Part shown: piece after piece, positions 19,299-28,683 of the stretch | Layout of the letters: the number at the start of each line of letters is the position of its first letter | Position numbering within the stretch: position 1 is the first letter of the stretch | NCBI RefSeq assembly: GCF_016793595.1 | Contig: NZ_JAEULY010000029.1 | Coordinates: forward strand, 62,001-126,000 | Source: Phreatobacter sp. | GTDB lineage: Bacteria > Pseudomonadota > Alphaproteobacteria > Rhizobiales > Phreatobacteraceae | Direction: 5' to 3' | Length of the DNA: 64,000 bases | Translations under genes and position numbers: made by a program | Notes under the pieces: generated by a model | What the model saw: the letters and a program-made list of their open reading frames with translations, nothing else | Databases searched by the model: none | Told to the model about the DNA's origin: nothing

Positions 19299-20267
19299 GT
19301 GATCCCCGACTCCCCACGACCCGAGACCGTCGTCCTCCAGGGCCTGCCCGGGATCGGCGACGCGCTGTGGCATCTGCCGGCCTGCCGTGCGATCGCCGCG
19401 GCGAGCGCGGCCGGGCGCATCGTGCTCGCCGCGCCGGCGCGCACCCAAGGCGCGCGCCTGTTCGCCGCCGAGCCGTGGTTCGGCGGCGCGATCGACCTCG
19501 CTCGCGGCTGGGCCGGCCTGCGGCCGCTCGCCGCCGCCCTGCGCGCCGGCGGATTCGCGCGGGCCATCATCCTCCATCACAGCCCGACCCTCGCCGTCGC
19601 CGCCTGGCTCGCGGGCATCCCGGAGCGGCACGGCTTCGGCTATGGCGCCCAGCGCGTCCTCCTGTCGTCGCGCATCGCCCTCGAGGCGTCGTTGCGCCGC
19701 GCGCCGCAGCTCGCGCGCGTCGAGGCCCTGCTCCGGCGCCTCGCGATCGAGCCCGTCGCCCCGACGCCGCTCGCCGTCGCGCCGGACGCGGCGCGACGGG
19801 TCGCCGCGCGACTCGCTGCCATGCCGGCACCGCGCCTCGCCCTGGGCCTCGGCGCCTCGGAGGCGTTCAAGCGCTGGCCCGTTCCGGCGATGGCGCGCTT
19901 CGTCGCCGACCTCGCTCCGGGCCGCTGGCCCAGCGTGCTGCTGCTCGGCGCCGCCGCCGACGCGCCGATCGGTGCCGCGGTCGCCGCCGCCGCGGCGCGC
20001 CGAGGCGTCGACGTCGTCTGCGACCTGGCGCTCGACGAGAGCGCCGCCCTGCTCGCCACGGTCGATCGCTATGTCGGGCCGGATTCCGGGCTGCTCAATC
20101 TCGCGCTGGCGATGGGCATCCCGTCGACGGGCCTGTTCGGCGCCACGCCCGTCTTCACGCGCGATCGGCGGCTGTCGGCGCTCGTGCCGCCCGGCGGGCC
20201 GAGCGCCGAGGGCATGGCCGCGATCACCCCGCAGGCCGTGCTGGCGACGCTGACACCACGCGCGTGA
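19299..20267 (+). CDS. Glycosyltransferase family 9 (heptosyltransferase-like) protein
   Basis: A 322-residue GT9-type protein with the family start VVLQGLPGIGDALWHLPACR, a central linker and the C-terminal nucleotide-binding motif YVGPDSGLLNLALAMGIPSTGLFG (the DSGLxHLA block with N in place of H). GT9 enzymes transfer heptose or related sugars to the LPS core. It starts with GTG at 19299 and its last 44 bases overlap the convergent GT9 gene. The missing histidine in the DSGxxH motif may alter activity or donor choice. Confidence 0.83.
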   Translation: MIPDSPRPETVVLQGLPGIGDALWHLPACRAIAAASAAGRIVLAAPARTQGARLFAAEPWFGGAIDLARGWAGLRPLAAALRAGGFARAIILHHSPTLAVAAWLAGIPERHGFGYGAQRVLLSSRIALEASLRRAPQLARVEALLRRLAIEPVAPTPLAVAPDAARRVAARLAAMPAPRLALGLGASEAFKRWPVPAMARFVADLAPGRWPSVLLLGAAADAPIGAAVAAAAARRGVDVVCDLALDESAALLATVDRYVGPDSGLLNLALAMGIPSTGLFGATPVFTRDRRLSALVPPGGPSAEGMAAITPQAVLATLTPRA

Positions 20268-21213
20268 GCAGGGCCTCGGCGGCCGTCGTCGCGGCCGCCA
20301 CCGAGATCGACTCCATGAGCCGGCCCGGCTGCGTCTCGCCGGCACGCGCCCGCGCCATCAGTGTCGCGAAGTCCTGGTCGGCGCGGAGCACGGCCGCGCG
20401 CGAGCCCCACGGCGCGTAGCGCGCGTCGGGGCTCGGCCCGAACAGGCCCAGCGTCGGCGCTCCTGCAGCGGCGGCGAGGTGCATCAGGCCCGAGTCGTTG
20501 CCGACATACAGGGCCGCCCGCTCGAGGCAGGCCGCGACGTCGAGGAGGTCGTCGCCGCCGGTCAGGTCGATCAGGTCGCCGGGCGCAATTGCCGCCAGCA
20601 TCGGCGCGATGAGCGGGCGCTCGGCAGGCGCCGCCGCGACGAGCACGCGCGCCCCGGCCAGCGCCGCGCCCGGCCGACGCAGCGCCTGCATCAGCGCGAC
20701 GAAGCGGTCGATCGGCCAGGTCTTGGGCGGCCAGTTCGCTGCCGGGCCGATCGCGAGCACCGGACGGTCGGCCGGCACCCGCGCGGCGGCGCGGGCGCGA
20801 TGTTCGGGCGTCAGCCAGACCCGGGGTGCGGGCGGCGGCTCGACCCCGGCGAGACGGCCGAGCTCGACCACACGATGCGATCCGGGATGAGCGCCGCGAT
20901 CGACGAGCGAGCGCGCACGCCACAGGAAGTTCGTGAGCAGCGAGCCGCGCAGGTCGACCGCGACCGTCCAGCGCGTCGGCAGCGTCGACGCCCAGAGCCC
21001 GAACCAGTGGCCGGCGAATTTCCGCTTCTCGAGCACGATCAGGCGCTCGAGCCCCGGCACTGCGGTGAACAGCGAGCGCGCAGGCGCGCCGCAGGCGACG
21101 GTCACCCGCGCGCCGGGATGGCGGTCGAGGAGATGTCCGAGCAGTCCGGTCGACAGGACCGCGTCGCCGATCCGCGTCGCGGTGACGAAGAGCAGCCTCA
21201 CGCGGGCCGCCAC
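20224..21213 (-). CDS. Glycosyltransferase family 9, ADP-heptose:LPS heptosyltransferase-like
   Basis: A 329-residue GT-B enzyme with LFVTATRIGDAVLSTGLLGHL at the N-terminus (GDxxLSTG motif), AIGPAANWPPKTWP in the donor domain and the intact YVGNDSGLMHLAAAAGAPTLGLFG signature with histidine. This is the classic heptosyltransferase I/II pattern, consistent with hldE in the same region. It lies 4 bases downstream of the GT4 gene on the same strand, so the two form an operon, and it ends inside the convergent GT9 gene. Confidence 0.9.
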   Translation of the reverse strand: MAARVRLLFVTATRIGDAVLSTGLLGHLLDRHPGARVTVACGAPARSLFTAVPGLERLIVLEKRKFAGHWFGLWASTLPTRWTVAVDLRGSLLTNFLWRARSLVDRGAHPGSHRVVELGRLAGVEPPPAPRVWLTPEHRARAAARVPADRPVLAIGPAANWPPKTWPIDRFVALMQALRRPGAALAGARVLVAAAPAERPLIAPMLAAIAPGDLIDLTGGDDLLDVAACLERAALYVGNDSGLMHLAAAAGAPTLGLFGPSPDARYAPWGSRAAVLRADQDFATLMARARAGETQPGRLMESISVAAATTAAEALLTRVVSASPARPAG

Positions 21214-21217
21214 CCGC

Positions 21218-22249
21218 TCACCCGACCAGGCCTTCGAACTCCGCAGCGGCGATCGGCCAGGTGCGGCCGCGGCGCAGCTCGCGACAGCGTGCGCTCATGC
21301 GATCGAACACGGCGCGATCCTGCAGCAGCTCGATCGTCTTCGCCGCGAACTGGGTCTCGTTGCCGGCGACCCAGCCGGTCTCGCCGTCGACGACGCGCTC
21401 GGCGAGCACCGCCGACATCGGCCGCACGACCGCGGGCAGGCCGAGGGCCTGACTCTCCGCCAGGGTGAAGCCGTAGGTCTCGTTGGCCATGCCCGGATAG
21501 AGGAAGGCGCGGGCGGCGCGGTAGGAGTCCGCCATGCCGGAATCGCCCTGCGGCCGCATCACCAGGATGCCGCGGTCGCGGGCCGCGTTCACCAGATCGA
21601 CCAGCGGCTTCAGGCCCGGCGCCACCTCGCCGCCGAGGATGCCGCGATTGAGCAGCGCGGAGTACACGTGGAGTTCCGCGTTCGGGACCTGGGGCCGGAT
21701 CTTGTCGATCCACAGCGGCAGCAGCCAGCCGAGCCCCGCCTGGGGATGCGCCGTCGTGACGGCGCGCGGCGGCTCGTAGACGCGCATCGGGTCGCTGTCG
21801 AGGTAGTTGGTCGCGAGCGCGGTCTCGAACACGCGCGCCTCGAGCTTGAGCGGATTGGCCCAGCGGTCGAGCTGCGACTTGGAGAAGAACAGCACCAGCG
21901 GCCGATGGCGCTCGAGCGGCGGCCGGTTGGCGGCGCCGTCCAGTTCCGCCGGATCGCCCGCACACCACAGCACGCGCTTGGTCGCCGTGGTGACGAAGTC
22001 GAGCAGTTCAGGCTTGCGCAGCGCCACCAGCACGTCGGTGTCGGCCGGCCGCTCGGTCTCGAACGGCTCCCAGCGCGCACCGTCGACCTGCAGGCCGTAG
22101 GTTGTGCGATTGAACACCGTCGCCTCGTGGCCGCGCTGGACGAGCGGACCGGGCAGCAACGCGAACGCCTTCTCGGGGCCGGCCATCGGCTGGCTCGAGG
22201 GGCTGTAGCCATCAAAGGCGAAGGAGTCGTCGACGAACAGGAAGCGCAT
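21218..22249 (-). CDS. Glycosyltransferase family 4-like protein
   Basis: A 343-residue GT-B protein starting MRFLFVDDSFAFDGYSPSS, with the acceptor-domain block MAGPEKAFALLPGPLVQRGHE and the donor-domain ARAFLYPGMANETYGFTLAESQALGLP containing the E(x7)E pair. It is the first gene of a two-gene operon with the GT9 heptosyltransferase-like gene. The start at 22249 was chosen over a longer frame to 22327 because the Rossmann strand begins there. The acceptor is probably an LPS core or capsule precursor; donor unknown. Confidence 0.87.
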   Translation of the reverse strand: MRFLFVDDSFAFDGYSPSSQPMAGPEKAFALLPGPLVQRGHEATVFNRTTYGLQVDGARWEPFETERPADTDVLVALRKPELLDFVTTATKRVLWCAGDPAELDGAANRPPLERHRPLVLFFSKSQLDRWANPLKLEARVFETALATNYLDSDPMRVYEPPRAVTTAHPQAGLGWLLPLWIDKIRPQVPNAELHVYSALLNRGILGGEVAPGLKPLVDLVNAARDRGILVMRPQGDSGMADSYRAARAFLYPGMANETYGFTLAESQALGLPAVVRPMSAVLAERVVDGETGWVAGNETQFAAKTIELLQDRAVFDRMSARCRELRRGRTWPIAAAEFEGLVG

Positions 22250-22351
22250 CGGAGGAGCCGGGTTATAGGGACCGCGCCCGGCCTTGCCAAGCCGAGGGGC
22301 GGACCTTAGCTCTCCATACTCCGGCAATCCTCAACCGCGAGCGCCCGACCG

Positions 22352-23251
22352 ATGAGCCCGCCGACATCCGTCGTCCTCGATTCCCGTGCCGTTCTGGCCG
22401 TGACGGGCGAGGACCGGCGCGCCTTCCTTCAGGGGCTGATCTCCAACGACGTGAACAAGGTGGCCGCGGACCATGCGGTGCACGCGGCCTTCCTGACGGC
22501 GCAGGGTCGGTTCCTGCACGAATTCTTCGTGGCCGAGCTCGGCGACCGGCTGCTGCTCGACGCCGAGGCGCCCCGGCTCGAGGACCTGCGCCGGCGCCTC
22601 GCCATGTACAAGCTGCGCGCCAAGGTCGCTCTCGAGCCCCTCGCGGACGGTTTCGCGGTGGTCGCCCTGATCGGCGACGGCGCCGCCGCCGCGCTGGGCT
22701 GCGGCGGCGCGCCGGGCGATGCGGTCGGGTTCGCAGGCGGCATCGCGTTCGTCGACCCGCGGCTGGCGGAGCTTGGCCTGCGCGCGATCCTGCCGCCGAC
22801 GGAGCTGTCGGCCCTGGCGGCGCGCGGCTTCGTCCCCGGACGCCTCGAGGACTACGATGCGCTGCGCCTGACGCTGGGCGTCGGGGATGGCAGCCGCGAT
22901 CTCGCCGTCGAGCACGCGCTGCTGCTCGAGAACGGCTTCGACGAGCTCAACGGCGTCGACTGGAAGAAGGGCTGCTACATCGGCCAGGAGCTCACGGCCC
23001 GAATGAAGTACCGAGCTCTGGTCAAGCGCCGGCTCACGCCGGTGCGGATCGAGGGTCCGCGGCCGGCGCCCGGCACGCCCGTGACGCTCGACGGCGCCGA
23101 GGCCGGCGAGATGCGCAGCAGCTCCGGAACCCTCGGGCTCGCCCTGCTGCGCATCGAAGCCCTCGAGGCCCTCCGGGCCAGGGGCGGCACCCTCGTGGCG
23201 GGCGAGGCGCGGCTGGCACCTCAGACGCCCGCCTGGCACGCCGGCGCCTGA
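22352..23251 (+). CDS. ygfZ: YgfZ/GcvT-like folate-binding protein of Fe-S cluster repair
   Basis: A 299-residue protein of the aminomethyltransferase-like fold. The diagnostic motif is KKGCYIGQELTAR with cysteine 208, which separates YgfZ from true GcvT. The N-terminal block VLAVTGEDRRAFLQGLISND is also typical. YgfZ binds tetrahydrofolate and assists maturation or repair of certain Fe-S enzymes. The gene is divergent from the GT4 operon with about 100 bases between. Length is normal for the alphaproteobacterial form. Confidence 0.92.
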   Translation: MSPPTSVVLDSRAVLAVTGEDRRAFLQGLISNDVNKVAADHAVHAAFLTAQGRFLHEFFVAELGDRLLLDAEAPRLEDLRRRLAMYKLRAKVALEPLADGFAVVALIGDGAAAALGCGGAPGDAVGFAGGIAFVDPRLAELGLRAILPPTELSALAARGFVPGRLEDYDALRLTLGVGDGSRDLAVEHALLLENGFDELNGVDWKKGCYIGQELTARMKYRALVKRRLTPVRIEGPRPAPGTPVTLDGAEAGEMRSSSGTLGLALLRIEALEALRARGGTLVAGEARLAPQTPAWHAGA

Positions 23252-23332
23252 GCGCGCAGCGCGCCGGGAGCATCAACGAAAGGTTAAGCGCATCGCCGCA
23301 TCCTCCGCGGGACCCGTACGCGGAGCCACGCC

Positions 23333-25531
23333 TTGCGTCCGACCCTCGAAGCCTCCGGCAGCACGCCGATCCGCGAACCGCTCGCCGGGCTGCGCACCAC
23401 GCTGTTCGCGGTCACGATCGGCCTCAGCGCGTTCCTGCTCTTCTCGGTCCAGCCGATGTTCGCGCGGCTGGTCCTGCCGCTGCTCGGCGGCGCGCCGGCG
23501 GTCTGGAACACCGCCATGGCCTTCTTCCAGGTGGCACTGCTCGCCGGCTACGCCTACGCCCACGGCGCAACGCGGGTCGCGCCGGCGATCCAGCGGCCAT
23601 TGCAGCTCGCCCTGCTCTGCGCCGGGGCCTTCGCGCTGCCGATCGCGCTGCCCGCCGATCCCGGCGTGCCGGTCGACGGCTCGCCGATCCCCTGGCTCCT
23701 GGGCACGGCGACGACCACGATCGGCCTGCCTTTCCTCGCTCTCGCCGCCAACGCGCCACTGATGCAGGCCTGGTTCGCGCGCGCGAGCCGCGGCGCCGAT
23801 CCGTACTTCCTCTATGCGGCCAGCAACATCGGCAGCGTCGCCGCCCTCCTCGCCTACCCCCTCGTGATCGAGCCGTCGCTGCCGCTGCCCGACCAGGCGC
23901 GGCTGTGGACGCTTGGCTATGCCGCGCTCGCCGTCCTCATCGCCGGCTGCGCACTGGCGAGCGGCCGCGAATCGCAGGTGCACGACGCCGCGGCCGAAGC
24001 ACGCGCGACGACCCCGATCCGGATCCAACTGCAGTGGATCGCGCTGGCTGCGATCCCCTCGGCGCTGCTGCTCGGCGTCACCGGGCACATCACGACGGAC
24101 ATCGCCGCCGTGCCGCTGCTCTGGATCGGCCCGCTCGCGCTCTACCTGGCAACCTTCGTGATCGCCTTCGCCGCACGCCCGCCGATCGCCGCGGCGACGA
24201 GCCTGAAAATCGCGCCCTATGCCGTGGTCGCGCTCGTCCTCGGATTCTGGCTGCCCGGCGCGAAATGGGCCGCCTTCGCGCTGCATCTCGTCGGGTTCTT
24301 CTTCCTGGCGCTGGCCTGCCACGGCGCGCTCGTCGAGCGGCGCCCGCCGGCGGGCCAGCTCACCCGCTTCTACATCTGCCTTTCCGCCGGCGGTGCGCTG
24401 GGCGGGACGCTGACCGCGCTCGCGGCCCCGATGGTCTTCGCCGACATCCTCGAATACCCGCTCGCGATCGCCGCCGCCTGCCTCGCGCTACGCGCCGCCG
24501 ATGCGCCGCGCGCCACCTGGCGCGATCCCGCTGTGGGCGGTGCCGCGGCGATCGGGTTCCTGGCGGTCGCGCGGCTCCTGGATCCAGGCGCGGGCGCTTC
24601 CGGGGCCGTGCTCGGTCTCGCGGTCGTGGGGCTGGGTGCAGCGCTCGTCTTCGCGACGCGCGCCCGTCCGGCTCGTCTCGCCGCGACCGTGGCGGCGGCG
24701 CTGCTTGTCGCGCCGGTGACGCGCAGCGTCTCTCCGCTGCTGCAGGAGCGCAGCTTCTTCGGCGTCTTCCGCGTGTCCGACGACGCCGACGCGCGCCATC
24801 GACTGTTCTGGCACGGCACCACGCTGCACGGCGTCCAGGCGACGACGCCGGGACGACGCCGCGACACGCTGGTCTACTACGACAAGGACGGCCCGGTCGG
24901 GCAGATCGCCGCGCGCTTCGCCCAGCGGCTCGAGGCCGCGCGCATCGGCGTCGTCGGGCTGGGAGCCGGCGCGCTCGCCTGCTACGCGCGGCCCGGCCAG
25001 GACTGGACCTTCATCGAGATCGACCCGCTGGTCGTGCGCATCGCGCGCGACAGCGGCCTGTTCACGCTGCTCGCCGAATGCGCGCCGCAGGCGCGCACGG
25101 TGCTCGGCGACGGCCGCCTCGTCCTGCAGCGCGAGGCGGCCGTGCGCTACGACGCGCTGATCGTCGATGCGTTCAGCTCCGACGGCGTGCCGACCCACCT
25201 GCTGACGCGCGAGGCACTGGCGCTCTACCGCGCGCGGCTCGCACCCGGCGGCCTGCTGCTCCTGAACCTTTCGAACCGCTTCCTCGCGCTCGAGCCGGTG
25301 CTCGCCGCGACGGCGGCCGAGGCCGGCCTCGCGGGAGTGGCGCAGGAATACCGGCGCGCGGCGAGCGCCCCGGGCGAACTCGCCGTCGCGGCGCACTGGG
25401 CGGTGCTCGCCGCCGAGCCCGCGACGCTGGCGCCGCTCGCGGTCGACACGCGCTGGCGCCGGCTCGTCGCCGACGGTCGCACGCGCGCCTGGACCGACAC
25501 CTACTCGAACGTCTTCGCCGCGCTGCGTTGA
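23333..25531 (+). CDS. Polytopic membrane protein fused to a spermidine-synthase-like domain
   Basis: A 732-residue fusion. Residues about 20-470 contain some ten to twelve hydrophobic helices beginning TTLFAVTIGLSAFLLFSVQPMFARLVLP, typical of the fused MFS/spermidine synthase family. Residues about 535-700 are a Rossmann methyltransferase-like domain with GVVGLGAGALACYARPG, FIEIDPLVVRIA and LIVDAFSSDGVPTHLLTREAL. The start is TTG at 23333 behind GGAG. Polyamine aminopropyltransferase activity is not established for this fused family, so the substrate is left open. No polyamine gene is nearby. Confidence 0.85.
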   Translation: MRPTLEASGSTPIREPLAGLRTTLFAVTIGLSAFLLFSVQPMFARLVLPLLGGAPAVWNTAMAFFQVALLAGYAYAHGATRVAPAIQRPLQLALLCAGAFALPIALPADPGVPVDGSPIPWLLGTATTTIGLPFLALAANAPLMQAWFARASRGADPYFLYAASNIGSVAALLAYPLVIEPSLPLPDQARLWTLGYAALAVLIAGCALASGRESQVHDAAAEARATTPIRIQLQWIALAAIPSALLLGVTGHITTDIAAVPLLWIGPLALYLATFVIAFAARPPIAAATSLKIAPYAVVALVLGFWLPGAKWAAFALHLVGFFFLALACHGALVERRPPAGQLTRFYICLSAGGALGGTLTALAAPMVFADILEYPLAIAAACLALRAADAPRATWRDPAVGGAAAIGFLAVARLLDPGAGASGAVLGLAVVGLGAALVFATRARPARLAATVAAALLVAPVTRSVSPLLQERSFFGVFRVSDDADARHRLFWHGTTLHGVQATTPGRRRDTLVYYDKDGPVGQIAARFAQRLEAARIGVVGLGAGALACYARPGQDWTFIEIDPLVVRIARDSGLFTLLAECAPQARTVLGDGRLVLQREAAVRYDALIVDAFSSDGVPTHLLTREALALYRARLAPGGLLLLNLSNRFLALEPVLAATAAEAGLAGVAQEYRRAASAPGELAVAAHWAVLAAEPATLAPLAVDTRWRRLVADGRTRAWTDTYSNVFAALR

Positions 25532-25550
25532 GGGCCGCGCCGCGCCCGCG

Positions 25551-28526
25551 TCAGCGCTTGCGACCGCGCGGCTTGCCCTTGCCCTTGGGCGCGGAACCCC
25601 GCTTCGCCGGCCCCTTGGCCTTGGGTTTGGGCTTGGATGCGGCCGGCCGTTTGACGCGGCTCGGCTTGGCGGCAGCCGGCTTCGCAGCTGCCGTCTTCGC
25701 CGCCGATGGCCGCGGCTTCACGGATTTGACCGGTCCGCGCGTGGCGGACTTGCCGACGGAGACGCGGCCCGAGGCCGAGCGGCGGCCGGCGGCGAGCAGC
25801 ACGCGGCGATGGCGCTCGTCGTTCGCCGTGCCGCGGGTCGGCGCCTTGGCCACCGCCTTGTCCGGCGTCGCCAGCGCGGCCTGTGCCGCGGCGAGCCGGG
25901 CGATGGGCACGCGATAGGGCGAGCACGACACGTAGTCGAGACCGACCTTCGCGCAGAAGCGGATCGAGGCGGGATCGCCGCCATGCTCGCCGCAGATGCC
26001 GAGCTTGAGCTTCCCGCGCGTCGCGCGGCCGCGCTCGGCCGCGATGCGCACCAGCTCTCCCACGCCGTCCTGGTCCAGGCTCACGAAGGGATCGACGCTG
26101 ATGATCTTGGCGTTCTCGTAGGCGTCGAGGAACGCGCCGGCGTCGTCGCGGCTGAGGCCGAAGGTCGTCTGGGTCAGGTCGTTGGTGCCGAAGGAGAAGA
26201 ATTCCGCCGTCTCGGCGATCTCGCCGGCGCGCAGGGCCGCGCGCGGCAGCTCGATCATCGTGCCGAGCTGGTAGGCGACGTCCGCGCCCGTCGCGGCCTT
26301 GATCGCGGCATGCTCCTTGGCGACGAGATCGCGCATCAGGTCGAGCTCGCGCCGGGTCGCCACCAGCGGGATCATCACCTCGACCAGCGGCGCCTTGCCG
26401 CCGGCGCGCGTGACGTCGACCGCGGCGCCGAAGATGGCGCGCGCCTGCATGGCGTAGATCTCGGGATAGGTCACCGCCAGGCGGCAACCGCGATGCCCGA
26501 GCATCGGATTGAACTCGTGCAGGCGCTGCGCGCGCGCCTTGATCGCGGCGATGTCCTTGCCGGCGATGCGCGCGAGCTCGGCGTAGTCCTCCTCGCGCTG
26601 CGGCAGGAACTCGTGCAGCGGCGGATCGAGCAGGCGGATCGTCACCGGCAGGCCGGCCATGATGTCGAACAGCGCCTTGAAGTCCTGGCGCTGCATCGGC
26701 TCGATCTTGGCGAGCGCACGGGCACGGCCCGCGCCGTCCTCGGCCATGATCATCTCGCGCACCGCCAGGATGCGCTCGGGGTCGAAGAACATGTGCTCGG
26801 TCCGGCACAGCCCGATGCCCTCGGCGCCGAACTCGCGCGCGGTGCGCGCGTCGAGCGGCGTCTCGGCGTTGGTGCGGACCTTGAGCCGGCGGAACCCGTC
26901 GGCCCATTCCATCAGCGTCGCGAAGTCGCCTGACAGCGTCGGCTGGATCGTCGGCACCTCGCCGACGAACACCTCGCCGGTGGAGCCGTCCAGCGTGATC
27001 TTCTCGCCGAGCCTCACGACCTTCTCGCGCACGGTCATGTGCCCGGCCTGGTAGTCGATTCGAACCTCGCCCGCGCCGGCGACGCAGGGGCGGCCCATGC
27101 CGCGGGCGACGACGGCGGCGTGGCTGGTCATGCCGCCGCGCGTGGTCAGGATGCCCTTGGCGGCGTGCATGCCGTGGATGTCCTCGGGGCTCGTCTCGAC
27201 GCGCACCAGGACGACCGCCTCGCCGTCCTTGGCGCGGCGCTCGGCCTCGTCGGCGGTGAAGACGATGGCGCCCGAGGCGGCACCCGGCGAGGCAGGCAGG
27301 CCGCGCGCGAAGGACACGCGCGGCGCCTTCGGGTCGAGCGTGGGATGCAGCAGCTGGTCGAGCGCCGCGGGATCGATGCGGTTGACCGCGGTCGCCTTGT
27401 CGATGAGGCCTTCCTTGACCATCGCCACCGCGATCCGCAGCGCCGCGGCGGCGGTCCGCTTGCCGTTGCGCGTCTGCAGCATATAGAGCTTGCCGCGCTC
27501 GACGGTGAACTCGATGTCTTGCATGTCGCGGTAGTGGCGCTCGAGCCGCGTGCGCACGTCGGCGAGCTGCGCGAAGACGGCCGGCATGACCTCTTCCATC
27601 GCCGGCATCTTCGACTTCTGCTTCTGCTTGCCCTTGATCGTGAGCTGCTGCGGCGTGCGGATGCCCGCGACGACGTCCTCGCCCTGCGCGTTCACAAGGT
27701 ACTCGCCGTAGAAGATGTTCTCGCCGGTCGACGGGTCGCGCGTGAAGGCGACGCCGGTGGCGCAGTCGTCGCCCATGTTGCCGAACACCATCGCCTGGAC
27801 GTTCACGGCCGTGCCCCACTCCTCGGGGATGCCGTTGAGCTTGCGGTAGGTGATCGCGCGCTGGTTCATCCAGCTCGCGAACACGGCGCCGATGGCGCCC
27901 CAGAGCTGCTCGCGGGGATCCTGCGGGAACGGCTTGCCGAGCTCGCCCTGGACCATCTCCTTGTAGCGCCCGACCAGCGCCTTCCAGTCGTCGGCATCGA
28001 GCTCGGTGTCGAGATGGACGCCGCGCTCGTCCTTGAGCTGCTCCAGCAGCTCCTCGAAATGGTGATGGTCGATGTCGAGCACGACGTTGCCGAACATCTG
28101 GATGAATCGGCGGTAGCTGTCCCAGGCGAAGCGCGGATTGCCCGACGAGGCGGCGAGGCCCTCGACCGTGTCGTCGTTGAGGCCGAGATTGAGGACGGTG
28201 TCCATCATGCCCGGCATCGAGGCGCGCGCGCCCGAGCGGACCGAGACGAGCAGCGCGTTGTTCCGGTCGCCGAAGCTGCGGCCGACGATGCGCTCGATCT
28301 CGGCGAGGGCGGCCTTCACCTGGCCGTCGAGGTCGGCCGGGTACTTGCGATCGTTGGCGTAGTAGTAGGTGCAGACCTCGGTGGTGATGGTGAAACCCGG
28401 CGGCACCGGCAGGCCGAGATTGCTCATCTCGGCGAGGTTGGCGCCCTTTCCGCCAAGAAGGTTCTTCATCTCGGCGCGCCCTTCAGCGCGCCCATCGCCG
28501 AAGCCGTAGACCCAATTCGCCGCCAT
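25551..28526 (-). CDS. ppdK: Pyruvate, phosphate dikinase with a basic C-terminal tail
   Basis: A 991-residue enzyme interconverting pyruvate + ATP + Pi and PEP + AMP + PPi. The ATP-grasp domain (about 1-350) starts NWVYGFGDGRAEGRAEMKNL, the phosphohistidine swivel domain has GGMTSHAAVVARGMG (H469), and the PEP-binding barrel ends with GTNDLTQTTFGLSRDDAG and the ICGEHGGDPASI block. PPDK proper stops near residue 890. The last about 100 residues are Lys/Ala/Pro/Arg-rich, like a histone H1 tail, and are not part of the usual 875-890-residue enzyme. The ATG at 28526 behind AGGTGA was chosen over GTG 28535. Confidence 0.95.
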   Translation of the reverse strand: MAANWVYGFGDGRAEGRAEMKNLLGGKGANLAEMSNLGLPVPPGFTITTEVCTYYYANDRKYPADLDGQVKAALAEIERIVGRSFGDRNNALLVSVRSGARASMPGMMDTVLNLGLNDDTVEGLAASSGNPRFAWDSYRRFIQMFGNVVLDIDHHHFEELLEQLKDERGVHLDTELDADDWKALVGRYKEMVQGELGKPFPQDPREQLWGAIGAVFASWMNQRAITYRKLNGIPEEWGTAVNVQAMVFGNMGDDCATGVAFTRDPSTGENIFYGEYLVNAQGEDVVAGIRTPQQLTIKGKQKQKSKMPAMEEVMPAVFAQLADVRTRLERHYRDMQDIEFTVERGKLYMLQTRNGKRTAAAALRIAVAMVKEGLIDKATAVNRIDPAALDQLLHPTLDPKAPRVSFARGLPASPGAASGAIVFTADEAERRAKDGEAVVLVRVETSPEDIHGMHAAKGILTTRGGMTSHAAVVARGMGRPCVAGAGEVRIDYQAGHMTVREKVVRLGEKITLDGSTGEVFVGEVPTIQPTLSGDFATLMEWADGFRRLKVRTNAETPLDARTAREFGAEGIGLCRTEHMFFDPERILAVREMIMAEDGAGRARALAKIEPMQRQDFKALFDIMAGLPVTIRLLDPPLHEFLPQREEDYAELARIAGKDIAAIKARAQRLHEFNPMLGHRGCRLAVTYPEIYAMQARAIFGAAVDVTRAGGKAPLVEVMIPLVATRRELDLMRDLVAKEHAAIKAATGADVAYQLGTMIELPRAALRAGEIAETAEFFSFGTNDLTQTTFGLSRDDAGAFLDAYENAKIISVDPFVSLDQDGVGELVRIAAERGRATRGKLKLGICGEHGGDPASIRFCAKVGLDYVSCSPYRVPIARLAAAQAALATPDKAVAKAPTRGTANDERHRRVLLAAGRRSASGRVSVGKSATRGPVKSVKPRPSAAKTAAAKPAAAKPSRVKRPAASKPKPKAKGPAKRGSAPKGKGKPRGRKR

Positions 28527-28683
28527 CGCCGTCACCTGTTCTCAGACCGGATTCGCGCCCAAGTTGTTACCGGGACGGATCGGGTTTTGTCAGCGCCAAT
28601 TGGGAAGTAGGCGCCGCGTCCGACACCGCCGGAATCAGCCGGCAGGCCGCGGCACGACGACGCGCCCGGCCGGGACATCACGC

